Shown piece after piece: positions 8,575-16,479 of a DNA stretch of 26,154 bases. The notes under the pieces were generated by a model, which saw nothing but the letters and a program-made list of their open reading frames with translations, was not told where the DNA came from and did not search any database. The stretch is taken from the NCBI GenBank assembly GCA_003154055.1, contig PMCH01000344.1, positions 3,289 through 29,442 of the forward strand. Direction: 5' to 3'. A program made the position numbers and the translations under genes. Source of the DNA: Acidobacteriaceae bacterium (GTDB taxonomy: Bacteria; Acidobacteriota; Terriglobia; Terriglobales; Acidobacteriaceae). Numbering within the stretch: position 1 is the stretch's first letter; each line of letters opens with the position of its first letter.

Positions 8575-9465
8575 GTGAACCAGACACCATTGTCGCGTCG
8601 GCGCTTCTGTCAGTTGGCCAGCAGCGGCCTGCTCCTCGGGCCGTCTCTAATGCGCGGGCAATCGTCCCCGACGCGACTGACAGCTCGTGAGGTCGTCGAG
8701 CGAATCCGAAAAAATGTCGGAGTGCCGTGGAGGACTCCCACCGCGGACGAATTCAAAATCGGCGACCCGGACGCGCCGATCACAGGAATTACCACAACCT
8801 TCATGTCCACCCTGGATCTGCTGGAGCGGTCGGCAGCAGCGGGAAACAATTTCGTGATCACGCACGAACCCACATTCTGGAGCGCCGCCGATGTGGTCTC
8901 CGATCTGCGGGATGATTCACTTTACCGGCACAAGGTGAATTTCATCGAGAAGCACAAGATGGTGGTATGGCGGTTCCACGATCACTGGCACGCCCGGCGA
9001 CCGAGCGATGGCATCTTTGCCGGATGGAATCGAGCGATGGGGTGGGAAGACTACCGCGTCAAAAGCGACAACCCATTTTCGATTCAGTATGTGATCCCGG
9101 AGACCAGTTTCGAAGAGTTGGCGCGGGACATGCAAAAGAAGTTGAAGCTCCGCAGTATGCGCCTGGTCGGCGATCCAAAGCTGCGCGTCAGTCGGGTTGG
9201 CAATGGAGGTCACTACATTCTCCAGTGCATGCCCCAGCTGCCCAAGGTCGATGTTCTTCTCGTGTTCGAAGGGAGGGAATGGGAAGCGCCAGAATACATC
9301 CGCGATGCGATCGCCGCCGGGGAGAAGAAAGCGCTCATCCAGCTCCCGCATCAAGGGGGAGAGGAAGCGGGCATGGACGAGTGCGCTCGCTGGCTGCAGG
9401 CTTTTGTCAGTGAGGTGCCAATCAAGTTCATTCCATCCGGTGATCCGTTCTGGATACCGATATAG
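8575..9465 (+). CDS. Tat-exported NIF3-like dinuclear-metal protein
   Basis: A 296-residue NIF3-like protein. The N-terminus SRRRFCQLASSGLLLGP looks like a twin-arginine signal, so it should be exported folded, in keeping with a metal-bearing protein. Candidate metal ligands are kept: H97-E98 (ITHEP, cf. the family ITHHP), H135/H137/H139 (FHDHWHARR) and H259 with E263-E264 (LPHQGGEE). The GTG at 8575 has AAGGGA about five bases upstream and gives the complete Tat motif; the frame runs back to 8509, but inside the previous gene. It starts 10 bases after its paralog and is surely co-transcribed. NIF3 relatives are often labelled GTP cyclohydrolase type 2, but an exported copy in an esterase cluster more likely acts as a hydrolase. 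That is inference. Confidence 0.78.
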   Translation: MNQTPLSRRRFCQLASSGLLLGPSLMRGQSSPTRLTAREVVERIRKNVGVPWRTPTADEFKIGDPDAPITGITTTFMSTLDLLERSAAAGNNFVITHEPTFWSAADVVSDLRDDSLYRHKVNFIEKHKMVVWRFHDHWHARRPSDGIFAGWNRAMGWEDYRVKSDNPFSIQYVIPETSFEELARDMQKKLKLRSMRLVGDPKLRVSRVGNGGHYILQCMPQLPKVDVLLVFEGREWEAPEYIRDAIAAGEKKALIQLPHQGGEEAGMDECARWLQAFVSEVPIKFIPSGDPFWIPI

Positions 9466-9502
9466 AGAGGATCGAGGGACTGTGAAACGTGGAGAAACCG
9501 TG

Positions 9503-10795
9503 GTGAGAACACGACTCGTGATGATTGCCCTCATTCTGGCTGTGATGCTGGTTAGCCCAGTTGCTGGCGCGCAAACGCCTCCCACTGATGGATACTGGGT
9601 CAGCGCCTGGAGCACTGCTATTCATGCACCGCTTTCATTCCCAGGACTACCGCCAACGCCCGTGTTCGAGAATCAAACGCTCCGGATGGTGGTGAAACCC
9701 ACAATCGGCGGCGGGCGCCTGCGGGTTCGATTGTCGAATGCATTCGGAAATGCGGCGCTCACGATTGGCGCTGCGCACGTGGCTCTTGTGCAACAGGGTG
9801 CAAAAATCGTGCCCGAATCTGATCGGGCGCTGACCTTCGGGGGAAGGGCCTCTGTCACCATTCCTCCGGGCGCACCGGTGTTGAGTGACCCGGTTGATCT
9901 GAAGGTCGCTGCCTTGACTGAGATTGCGGTAAGCATCTATCTGCCCGTCAGCGCTTCTGCTTCCAGCACGCATTTTTGGGCACAACATGAAACCTATGTA
10001 TCTGGCCCCGGTGATTTGACGGCGCAAGCCGAAATGCCGAACCCGGCGACACGGATGTCGTGGTACTGGCTTGCCGACGTCGAAGTCTGGACCTCAGATG
10101 AAACCACTGCTGTTGTGACCTTGGGAGATTCGATCACAGACGGAGTCGGGGCCAAGCAAGGGGAGTACACCGATTGGCCAGATATATTGGCTATGCGGCT
10201 GGGATCTGAAAAAGTATCCGCTAAGTTGTCTGTCGTCAACGTTGGGATCGGGGGGAACCGAATTCTGCATGATGGTGCTGGAATCAGCGCGCTGGCACGT
10301 TTCGATCGTGACGTTTTGGCGCAACCTGGGGTTTCGGCCGTGATCGTACTCGAGGGAATCAACGACATCGGCTGGCCACATATGAAACCACGGCTGCCGA
10401 ATGGCGAGACGTTGAAGGACCCGCCGTTCGTCCACGAACTGGTGAGCGCAGAAGACCTGATCGTCGGACTCAAGCAGATTATCGACCGTGCTCATCAGCA
10501 TGGAATCCGTGTCTTTGGCGCGACGCTTACGCCATACGAGGGCGCCGACTATTACAGCGAAGACGGAGAGGCCACGCGGCAAGCGGTCAATCATTGGATT
10601 CTCACCAGTCGTGCATTTGATGGTGTCTTTGACTTCGACGCAGCCGTTCGTGACCCGAACCATCCATCGCAATTTCGCGAAGGCTATCACTCGGGAGACC
10701 ACCTTCATCCCAGCGCGATTGGCTACAAGGCGATGGCCGAAGCTGTGGACCTCATCCGGTTAAGAGGGGCAGAAAAGTCGAAAGCGAAGAAGTGA
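9503..10795 (+). CDS. Exported SGNH/GDSL-family hydrolase (probable carbohydrate acetyl/acyl esterase)
   Basis: A 430-residue secreted protein. After a signal peptide (to about VAGAQ) and an N-terminal beta-rich region of about 180 residues, all four SGNH blocks are present: block I GDSITDG with nucleophile Ser210, block II NVGIGGN with Gly248, block III GIND with Asn287, and block V D399-H-L-H402. This is the layout of rhamnogalacturonan or xylan acetylesterase relatives and of other GDSL acyl esterases. I chose the GTG at 9503 because GGAG lies eight bases upstream; GTGs at 9500 and 9482 are alternatives giving one or seven extra residues. It follows the NIF3 pair by 37 bases. It probably deacylates a sugar in the periplasm; the acyl group is unknown. 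Confidence 0.87.
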   Translation: MRTRLVMIALILAVMLVSPVAGAQTPPTDGYWVSAWSTAIHAPLSFPGLPPTPVFENQTLRMVVKPTIGGGRLRVRLSNAFGNAALTIGAAHVALVQQGAKIVPESDRALTFGGRASVTIPPGAPVLSDPVDLKVAALTEIAVSIYLPVSASASSTHFWAQHETYVSGPGDLTAQAEMPNPATRMSWYWLADVEVWTSDETTAVVTLGDSITDGVGAKQGEYTDWPDILAMRLGSEKVSAKLSVVNVGIGGNRILHDGAGISALARFDRDVLAQPGVSAVIVLEGINDIGWPHMKPRLPNGETLKDPPFVHELVSAEDLIVGLKQIIDRAHQHGIRVFGATLTPYEGADYYSEDGEATRQAVNHWILTSRAFDGVFDFDAAVRDPNHPSQFREGYHSGDHLHPSAIGYKAMAEAVDLIRLRGAEKSKAKK

Positions 10796-10816
10796 CGGTT
10801 GGCCTGGACTTGCACT

Positions 10817-11995
10817 ATGACGACATTCGGAAGGATCATCGTCGCACTGGTTCTCACGTTTGCGGCATGCTGGGGACAAGTCATCCCATCCCATCCCGCC
10901 TCAACCAATATCCCCGGCGCGGACTTTCCGCGGATCAATGCCGATTTCAGCGTTACGTTCCGAGTTCAAGTGGAACAGGCGCAGAAACTTCAGGTGTCAT
11001 TGGGTTTCGGCCAGTCCGTGTATGACATGGTGAAGGGGACGGACGGGGTTTGGGAGGCGACCACCAAGCCGCTGGCGCCTGGCTTTTACTACTATGGGAT
11101 TTCCATCGATGGTTTCATCACGAACGATCCTGGAAGTCGGACGTTTTTTGCCGCACGCAAGGAAGTAAGTGGGCTTGAAGTCCCTGGCGATGAATCAGAG
11201 TTCTTTGCGGTGAAAGATGTTCCGCATGGCAACGTACGAATCGAATGGTACTTCTCTAAAACGACAGGCGAAACCAGAAGAATTTTCGTCTACACGCCGC
11301 CGGGATACGACCGGAGCGCCGCGCGCTATCCAGTGTTATACCTCCAACACGGCTACGGTGAAGACGAAGCCGGCTGGAGCTACCAGGGTCATGAGAATTT
11401 CATTCTTGACAACCTGATCGCGGCCGGCAAAACCAAGCCGATGATCATCGTCAATGAGGACGGGCTGACGGGCGTGAATTTTCAACCGCCCCCTCCGCCT
11501 CGACCGGGGACAACTCCGCCCCCGCCATCGCGCGGCGTGGTGCGCTTCTTCATGGATGAACGATACCCAACCCTGGACCAGATCATTTCCCGAGACCTGA
11601 TTCCGTTCATCGATTCACGCTTCCGCACCATTCCCGACCGCGATCACCGGGCGCTTGCGGGGCTTTCCATGGGGGGTGCGCAGGCATTGCGCATCGGGTT
11701 CAACCATCTCGACCAGTTTGCATTTCTCGGTGCCTTCAGTCCCGCCATCGCCATCACCGACACGGACAAAGACTATGACGGAATTATGGCGGATCCCGCT
11801 AAGCTAAACCGGCAATTGCGTCTCTTGTGGCTCGGAATCGGCAACGAGGATTTTCTACACGCGCCGGTCAAGGAATCTCACGAGGCTCTGGAGAAGGCTG
11901 GGATCAAACACGTTTGGGTCGCGAGTTCCGGTGCGCATGTCTGGACAGTATGGCGCAAGTATCTCGCCGATTTTGCGCCCAGGCTCTTTCAATAA
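10817..11995 (+). CDS. Exported CE1-like esterase with N-terminal beta-sandwich domain (feruloyl/acetyl esterase type)
   Basis: A 392-residue putative esterase. A signal peptide (to about CWGQ) is followed by an E-set/CBM48-like domain (about 30-130; GVWEATTKPLAPGFYYYGI is typical) and an esterase-D-fold catalytic domain. Catalytic residues are Ser284 (GLSMGG), probably Asp345 (GNED) and His374 (SGAHVWTVWR). The domain order matches CE1 feruloyl and acetyl-xylan esterases of polysaccharide-utilisation loci. A proline-rich insert (PPPPPRPGTTPPPP, around residues 219-232) sits before the conserved RFFMDERYPTLD segment and may be a surface loop. The ATG at 10817 starts the signal peptide directly; the preceding gene ends 21 bases before. 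Candidate for cleaving hydroxycinnamoyl or acetyl esters. Confidence 0.88.
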   Translation: MTTFGRIIVALVLTFAACWGQVIPSHPASTNIPGADFPRINADFSVTFRVQVEQAQKLQVSLGFGQSVYDMVKGTDGVWEATTKPLAPGFYYYGISIDGFITNDPGSRTFFAARKEVSGLEVPGDESEFFAVKDVPHGNVRIEWYFSKTTGETRRIFVYTPPGYDRSAARYPVLYLQHGYGEDEAGWSYQGHENFILDNLIAAGKTKPMIIVNEDGLTGVNFQPPPPPRPGTTPPPPSRGVVRFFMDERYPTLDQIISRDLIPFIDSRFRTIPDRDHRALAGLSMGGAQALRIGFNHLDQFAFLGAFSPAIAITDTDKDYDGIMADPAKLNRQLRLLWLGIGNEDFLHAPVKESHEALEKAGIKHVWVASSGAHVWTVWRKYLADFAPRLFQ

Positions 11996-12007
11996 GCAGC
12001 AGGCGCG

Positions 12008-12934
12008 ATGTTGGATAAGGCCATGAATAAACCGGCAGTGATGATTGGAGTGGGCGAAGTTTTGTGGGACATTCTACCGACAGGAAGAGTGTTGGGCGGC
12101 GCACCCGCGAACTTCGCTTACATGACCAACGTACTTGGAGACCAGGGAATCGTGGCCAGCCGAGTGGGCAGCGACGACCTGGGCCGTGAAGCCTGCACGG
12201 TTATGCAACAACTGGGCCTGACTATAGACTACGTTCAGCAGGATGAAGGTAACGCAACCGGGACCGCGGTAGTAAGTATCGGTCCGGGTGGCCAGCCCAC
12301 GTTCCTGATCAAGGAGCTTGTCGCGTGGGACTCGCTGCAATGGTCACCGGACTGGGAAGAATTATCGGCCCGGGCCGACGTGGTCTGTTTTGGTTCGCTC
12401 GCTCAGCGTTCTCCGATGTCGGCTTCTACGATCGAGCGCTTTCTCAAAAACGTCCCCAAGACCGGTCTGCGTATATGCGACGCAAATCTCCGCCAGTCTT
12501 ACTACAGTAACGAAGTTCTCCGCCGGTCCTTCCAGCATGCCGACATCGTGAAGCTCAACGAAGAAGAATTGGGAAGGGTCGCGTCTTTGTTAGCGCTGGG
12601 CAATGGAGGCGAGCAGGTACTTGCCAAACGGCTTCTGGCGGAATTCGACCTGCGGTTGGTTTGCATTACGCGAGCGGACCGCGGAAGCGTGCTGGTTTCG
12701 CACGCCGAGACCGTTGAGCATGCGGGTTTCCGCGTGAAGGTAGAGGATGCTGTTGGCGCGGGAGACGCCTTCACTGCCTGTCTGGCGCACCATTACTGGA
12801 GAGGGCGTTCCCTGAAGGAGACGAGTGAGGCCGCGAACCGTTTTGCGGCATGGGTGGCAACCCAGCGGGGCGCGACTCCGCCCATCAGTCCAGATCAATT
12901 GCAGAACATTCTTGCCGGGTTTGTCCTCCACTAG
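12008..12934 (+). CDS. Fructokinase-like PfkB-family sugar kinase
   Basis: A 308-residue cytoplasmic kinase that phosphorylates a free sugar, most likely fructose to fructose-6-phosphate. It has the PfkB signatures GGAPANFA near residue 30 and DAVGAGDAF with catalytic base Asp253, and the fructokinase-type N-terminus GEVLWDILP. There is no signal peptide, unlike its neighbours. It begins 12 bases after the CE1-like esterase, so it shares the message. In context it would use the fructose released by the sucrose phosphorylase encoded at the left end, which makes sucrose the likely core sugar of the locus. Start at ATG 12008; ATG 12023, five codons in, is possible because neither has a clear ribosome-binding site. 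Other PfkB substrates are possible. Confidence 0.88.
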   Translation: MLDKAMNKPAVMIGVGEVLWDILPTGRVLGGAPANFAYMTNVLGDQGIVASRVGSDDLGREACTVMQQLGLTIDYVQQDEGNATGTAVVSIGPGGQPTFLIKELVAWDSLQWSPDWEELSARADVVCFGSLAQRSPMSASTIERFLKNVPKTGLRICDANLRQSYYSNEVLRRSFQHADIVKLNEEELGRVASLLALGNGGEQVLAKRLLAEFDLRLVCITRADRGSVLVSHAETVEHAGFRVKVEDAVGAGDAFTACLAHHYWRGRSLKETSEAANRFAAWVATQRGATPPISPDQLQNILAGFVLH

Positions 12935-12987
12935 AGATTGCAGGGGGAGCGCAGACATGCCCGCACCAACAGATGACAGGGGGCGTC

Positions 12988-14505
12988 GTGAAGACTTTCT
13001 GGGCAGTTTTGTCGACTGTTCTGATGGTGGCAACCTGCTATTCGCAGATCAAGCAGTCGCTTCGCACAGACAGCGGTCTGTTCAGCGGCGTACCGGGCAG
13101 AGATCCCAGCATCACCGCTTTCAAAGGTATTCCATATGCGGAGCCTCCGGTGAGGAACCTGCGCTGGGTTGAGCCACGCCCTCCTCACCATTGGGAGGGA
13201 GTCCGCAAAGCCGATCATTTCGGCGACGGCTGCGTACAGAACTTTCCCAAAGGCGATTTTCCGAAGAGTGAAGACTGCCTCTATCTGAACGTGTGGACTC
13301 CGGCGAAGGACAAGGCCGCGCTGCCCGTGATGGTCTATATCCATGGAGGCGGTCTGCGCGTAGGCTCCGCGCGCGAGGCCCTGTACGACGGCGAAGAACT
13401 GGCCAAGAAAGGGATCGTCGTCGTGACCCTGAACTATCGCCTGGGAATTCTCGGGTTCTTCGCTCATCCGGAATTGACCAAGGAGTCTCCTTACCACACC
13501 TCCGGAAACTATGGGCTGCTCGATCAAAACGCTGCCCTGCAATGGGTACATCGCAACATTGCGGCGTTTGGCGGTGATCCCAACAAAGTCACGATCTTTG
13601 GGCAATCTGGCGGCGCGTTCTCGGTGACTTCTCAGGTGGTGAGTCCGCTATCGAAGGGCCTGTTCCGCGCAGCGATCGTCGAAAGCGGCGGAGTTGGGGC
13701 CGGATTCGCGCGGACTGAACTGCTGTCGTTGGAGGATGGAGAAAAAGCCGGTGTCAAGTTTGCGGAATCTCTCGGCGCCCACTCTCTGTCCGACTTGCGG
13801 GCAATGCCGGCAGAAAAGATGCAGTCTGACGGGCCCGCGGAATCGAACGTAGACGGGCGGTTCTTCCCGGCCAGCCCGGTTACCTTATTAAAGGAAGGGA
13901 AGCAGAACAGGGTTGCCATGATCGTTGGCTCGAACTCCGATGAAGGGCAGCATTTTCTCCATTCGGCACTGCCAGCCGGCGAATATGCCGAGCTGGCGAA
14001 GAAGAACCACGGTACGGACGCCGAAAAATTCCTGGCGTTGTATCCCAACGATTCCGAACGGGCTTCCAAGATTTCCCAGCAACGCATGTTTGCCGACCGC
14101 ATGGCCTTGGGGGAACAGAACCTGGCAGCCTCGATGACCAGTATCGGATCAATTGTCCATCTCTATTATTTCGACTATCTCGACGAGGGGGGCTACAACA
14201 GCGAGCCTGCGACTCTCGGTCTGCGCCTCGGAGCGGACCACGGCGCGGAACTTCCTTATGTGTTCGGCTTGATGAACCACTGGAAAGCTCCCGTCCCCGA
14301 TCAGGATCTCAAACTGCAAAACATTGTCATGCAATATTGGACGAACTTCGCTAAGGGCTTGGATCCGAATGGCAAAGGCCTGCCCGCCTGGGAAGTGTTC
14401 AAGGGACTTGATAGTCCCATCATGATTGTGGACAAGAATCCCAGCATGAGGCCGCATCCCCGTGCGGGGCAGGTGGAGTTCCTTCGCACTCACGGAGTGA
14501 AATAG
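12988..14505 (+). CDS. Exported type-B carboxylesterase, copy 1
   Basis: A 505-residue alpha/beta hydrolase of the carboxylesterase type-B family. The start GTG at 12988 is preceded by AGGGGG and gives a compact signal peptide ending near CYSQ; ATG 12973, five codons earlier, is possible. Hallmarks are GIPYAEPPV, EDCLYLNVWTP, oxyanion-hole HGGG, nucleophile Ser207 (GQSGG), Glu319 (NSDEG) and His418 (DHGAELPYVFG). It is a paralog of the 530-residue esterase about 2 kb downstream, with the creatininase pair in between. The elbow reads GQSGG here and GESAG in the other copy, so specificities may differ. It probably hydrolyses bulky acyl or aryl esters in the periplasm; the substrate is unknown. 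Confidence 0.88.
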   Translation: MKTFWAVLSTVLMVATCYSQIKQSLRTDSGLFSGVPGRDPSITAFKGIPYAEPPVRNLRWVEPRPPHHWEGVRKADHFGDGCVQNFPKGDFPKSEDCLYLNVWTPAKDKAALPVMVYIHGGGLRVGSAREALYDGEELAKKGIVVVTLNYRLGILGFFAHPELTKESPYHTSGNYGLLDQNAALQWVHRNIAAFGGDPNKVTIFGQSGGAFSVTSQVVSPLSKGLFRAAIVESGGVGAGFARTELLSLEDGEKAGVKFAESLGAHSLSDLRAMPAEKMQSDGPAESNVDGRFFPASPVTLLKEGKQNRVAMIVGSNSDEGQHFLHSALPAGEYAELAKKNHGTDAEKFLALYPNDSERASKISQQRMFADRMALGEQNLAASMTSIGSIVHLYYFDYLDEGGYNSEPATLGLRLGADHGAELPYVFGLMNHWKAPVPDQDLKLQNIVMQYWTNFAKGLDPNGKGLPAWEVFKGLDSPIMIVDKNPSMRPHPRAGQVEFLRTHGVK

Positions 14506-14544
14506 TCCAGCACATCAACCTTTTGGAAACGATGGAGGCTTTAC

Positions 14545-15480
14545 ATGCGCCGAATCATGATTCTGTCGATCGCCCTGTTGTTCAGCTCCGCGCTGTGGGG
14601 GCAAGCTCGACCCAAAATGCGGACGCGCATCATGACGCACATGACCAACACGGAGATCGAGCAGTATCTCAAACGCAACGACGTGATCTTCGTACCCGTG
14701 GGAACGGTTGAGCCGCACGCGGAGATGCCGATCGATGCCGAGTATGTTGGCCCGCTCGCGTACACCATGAAACTTGCGGAGGAGGGAGACGGACTGGTCC
14801 TGCCAGGGCTGGCCTATTTCTTTCCCGATGCAACGGTGGTTGGAAGAGGTGCTGTACACGTGACCCCTTCGGAAGGGACCGCTTATCTGCTGACGATTGC
14901 GCGTTCACTTCTGCGCCAGGGGTTTCGCAGACAGGTTTACATAACCGGCCATGCGCCATCCTGGCAGACCGTGAGCCCGCTGGTACGGCAGTTTTATGAC
15001 GAGACTCACGTCCCTATTCTTTATCTGGAGTCGGCGATGTTTCACCGCCCAAGGAGCAATACCAAACCGCCAGATTTCGCAGATTTCGCCAAGATGACTT
15101 ATGGCGCTTACGCCATTGCCGGCAGGCTTGAGGACATTCCGGTCAATTTGTCTGAGCCGGTGCCGGAACATCCCGCCGATCCTGGCATTAACAATCTATT
15201 TCCCGTCGGGCCGCAAAGCGGGGCGATCGGCTTCTATATGAGCCACTACACCGACCATATCGGCCCTGCCAAAGCCGTTACTGCCGAACAACGCGCCCAG
15301 TGGGGGAAGGAAGGCGCGGAGATGATCGATGAGTCGGTGAAAAGCATCGACATCAAGAGCATCCTCGGGGCTTTGCGGGATCACGACAAATTCACCCAAG
15401 AACACATCATTCCACAATATGGCTGGATGTTCCCGAATCAATCGGGAGGGGAGAAATCCAATGACATTCATCAGCACTAG
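14545..15480 (+). CDS. Exported creatininase-family amidohydrolase, presumed metal-binding copy
   Basis: A 311-residue member of the creatininase family (metal-dependent hydrolases of cyclic amides and related bonds). A short signal peptide ends near LWGQ. Metal-site candidates are E56 and H58 (VEPHAEMP), acidic D64/E66, and H136 (ITGH), aligned with E34, H36, D45 and H120 of Pseudomonas creatininase; the Asp of the last acidic pair has become Glu and the second His of the HxxH-like stretch is missing, so even this copy has diverged. Its 3' end overlaps the next gene by 20 bases, so the two are translationally coupled. Actual substrate unknown; a creatinine role is unlikely in this context. 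Confidence 0.78.
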   Translation: MRRIMILSIALLFSSALWGQARPKMRTRIMTHMTNTEIEQYLKRNDVIFVPVGTVEPHAEMPIDAEYVGPLAYTMKLAEEGDGLVLPGLAYFFPDATVVGRGAVHVTPSEGTAYLLTIARSLLRQGFRRQVYITGHAPSWQTVSPLVRQFYDETHVPILYLESAMFHRPRSNTKPPDFADFAKMTYGAYAIAGRLEDIPVNLSEPVPEHPADPGINNLFPVGPQSGAIGFYMSHYTDHIGPAKAVTAEQRAQWGKEGAEMIDESVKSIDIKSILGALRDHDKFTQEHIIPQYGWMFPNQSGGEKSNDIHQH

Positions 15481-16423
15481 GGCGTGGATCGTATCCGGGC
15501 TTCTGTTGCTAGGTCTTGCTGGAGCAGTGAGCGCACAGACAGCTGCGCCTCTGGCCCCACCGCCAATTACACCTCCCTTCCTGGCCCCGGAGCCGGTGCC
15601 TCCCCCGCCTGTGCGGACCCATTACTTTACGAGCTTGAGCAACGTCGAAGTGGAGAAATACCTCCAGTACAACGATCTCATTTTCGTTCCGATTGGAAAT
15701 ATCCAGGCGCATGGCGTGTTGCCGGTTGACTGCGAGTATGTCGCAGCTGAGGCGCTCGCCCTGAAGCTGGCCGAGGAGACTAACGCCTTGGTGTTTCCCA
15801 ATCTGCAATTTACCTATTCCGGAGACGGGATGATCGGGCGCGGCACGGTGCAGGTCAGTTCCGCGCAGGCCCTCGCGTATTTGAAGCCCATTGCTCGTTC
15901 TCTGCTGAGGCAGGGATTTAAGCGCCAGATCTATGTCACGGTCGGCAATGCGGCGGGACCGGAAACCGTCAGCCCCCTGGCCCTTGAATTCTTCTACGAG
16001 TCGAGAACACCCGCGCTTTATCTCGAAGGAGACATCTTGCTTCAGAGGGTGAAGGCAGACCTGAACAAGGTCTTCTTTGGGGCGTACTCCATCGTGGGCC
16101 GGCTCGATGATATTCCGTTGAATCTAACGCCCGAGGTTCCGAAACACGCCATCGATCAGGGACTCCGCACGCTGCAAGCGCTCAGGGTGAGCGGCGGCGC
16201 CCGAAACGGCACCGTCGGGTTCTTCGGGTTTGAGGATGAATCCGGCGCGCCCGTGCAGGCCGTCACCGCCGAGCAGAGAGCCGCTTGGGCAAAAGAAGGC
16301 GCGGACGCGATCGACGCAGCGGTCAAGCAGGCAGACATAAAGAAGATCGCCCAATCCCTGCAGGACCACGACCGGTTCACACGGGAGTACCTGATTCCGA
16401 AGTTCGATGGCCTGCTGCCTTGA
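15461..16423 (+). CDS. Exported creatininase-family paralog with degraded metal site
   Basis: A 320-residue paralog of the preceding protein. Its signal peptide ends near VSAQ and is followed by a proline-rich linker (roughly residues 28-50). The shared core includes FVP-G, IARSLLRQGF-RQ, TVSPL, VTAEQRA and a similar C-terminus. The ligand positions differ: Gln82 replaces Glu56 of the first copy (IQAHG) and Asn163 replaces His136 (VGNAAG); His84 remains. A mononuclear or inactive site is likely, and it may act as a partner in a mixed oligomer, since creatininases are hexamers. The ATG at 15461 lies inside the end of the previous gene, with a strong GGGAGGGGAG upstream. Confidence 0.77.
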   Translation: MTFISTRAWIVSGLLLLGLAGAVSAQTAAPLAPPPITPPFLAPEPVPPPPVRTHYFTSLSNVEVEKYLQYNDLIFVPIGNIQAHGVLPVDCEYVAAEALALKLAEETNALVFPNLQFTYSGDGMIGRGTVQVSSAQALAYLKPIARSLLRQGFKRQIYVTVGNAAGPETVSPLALEFFYESRTPALYLEGDILLQRVKADLNKVFFGAYSIVGRLDDIPLNLTPEVPKHAIDQGLRTLQALRVSGGARNGTVGFFGFEDESGAPVQAVTAEQRAAWAKEGADAIDAAVKQADIKKIAQSLQDHDRFTREYLIPKFDGLLP

Positions 16424-16479
16424 TCCGCGGCGACCGGATATACGGCTGCAGCGTAAGTGGCAACAAGGAGAGGGAGAAA

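Noticed and set aside
12957..13172. ATG at 12957 with GGGGGAG upstream as a start for the carboxylesterase or a small gene
   Set aside because: It is out of frame with the carboxylesterase and its product has no recognisable features; GTG 12988 gives a signal peptide and has its own ribosome-binding site.
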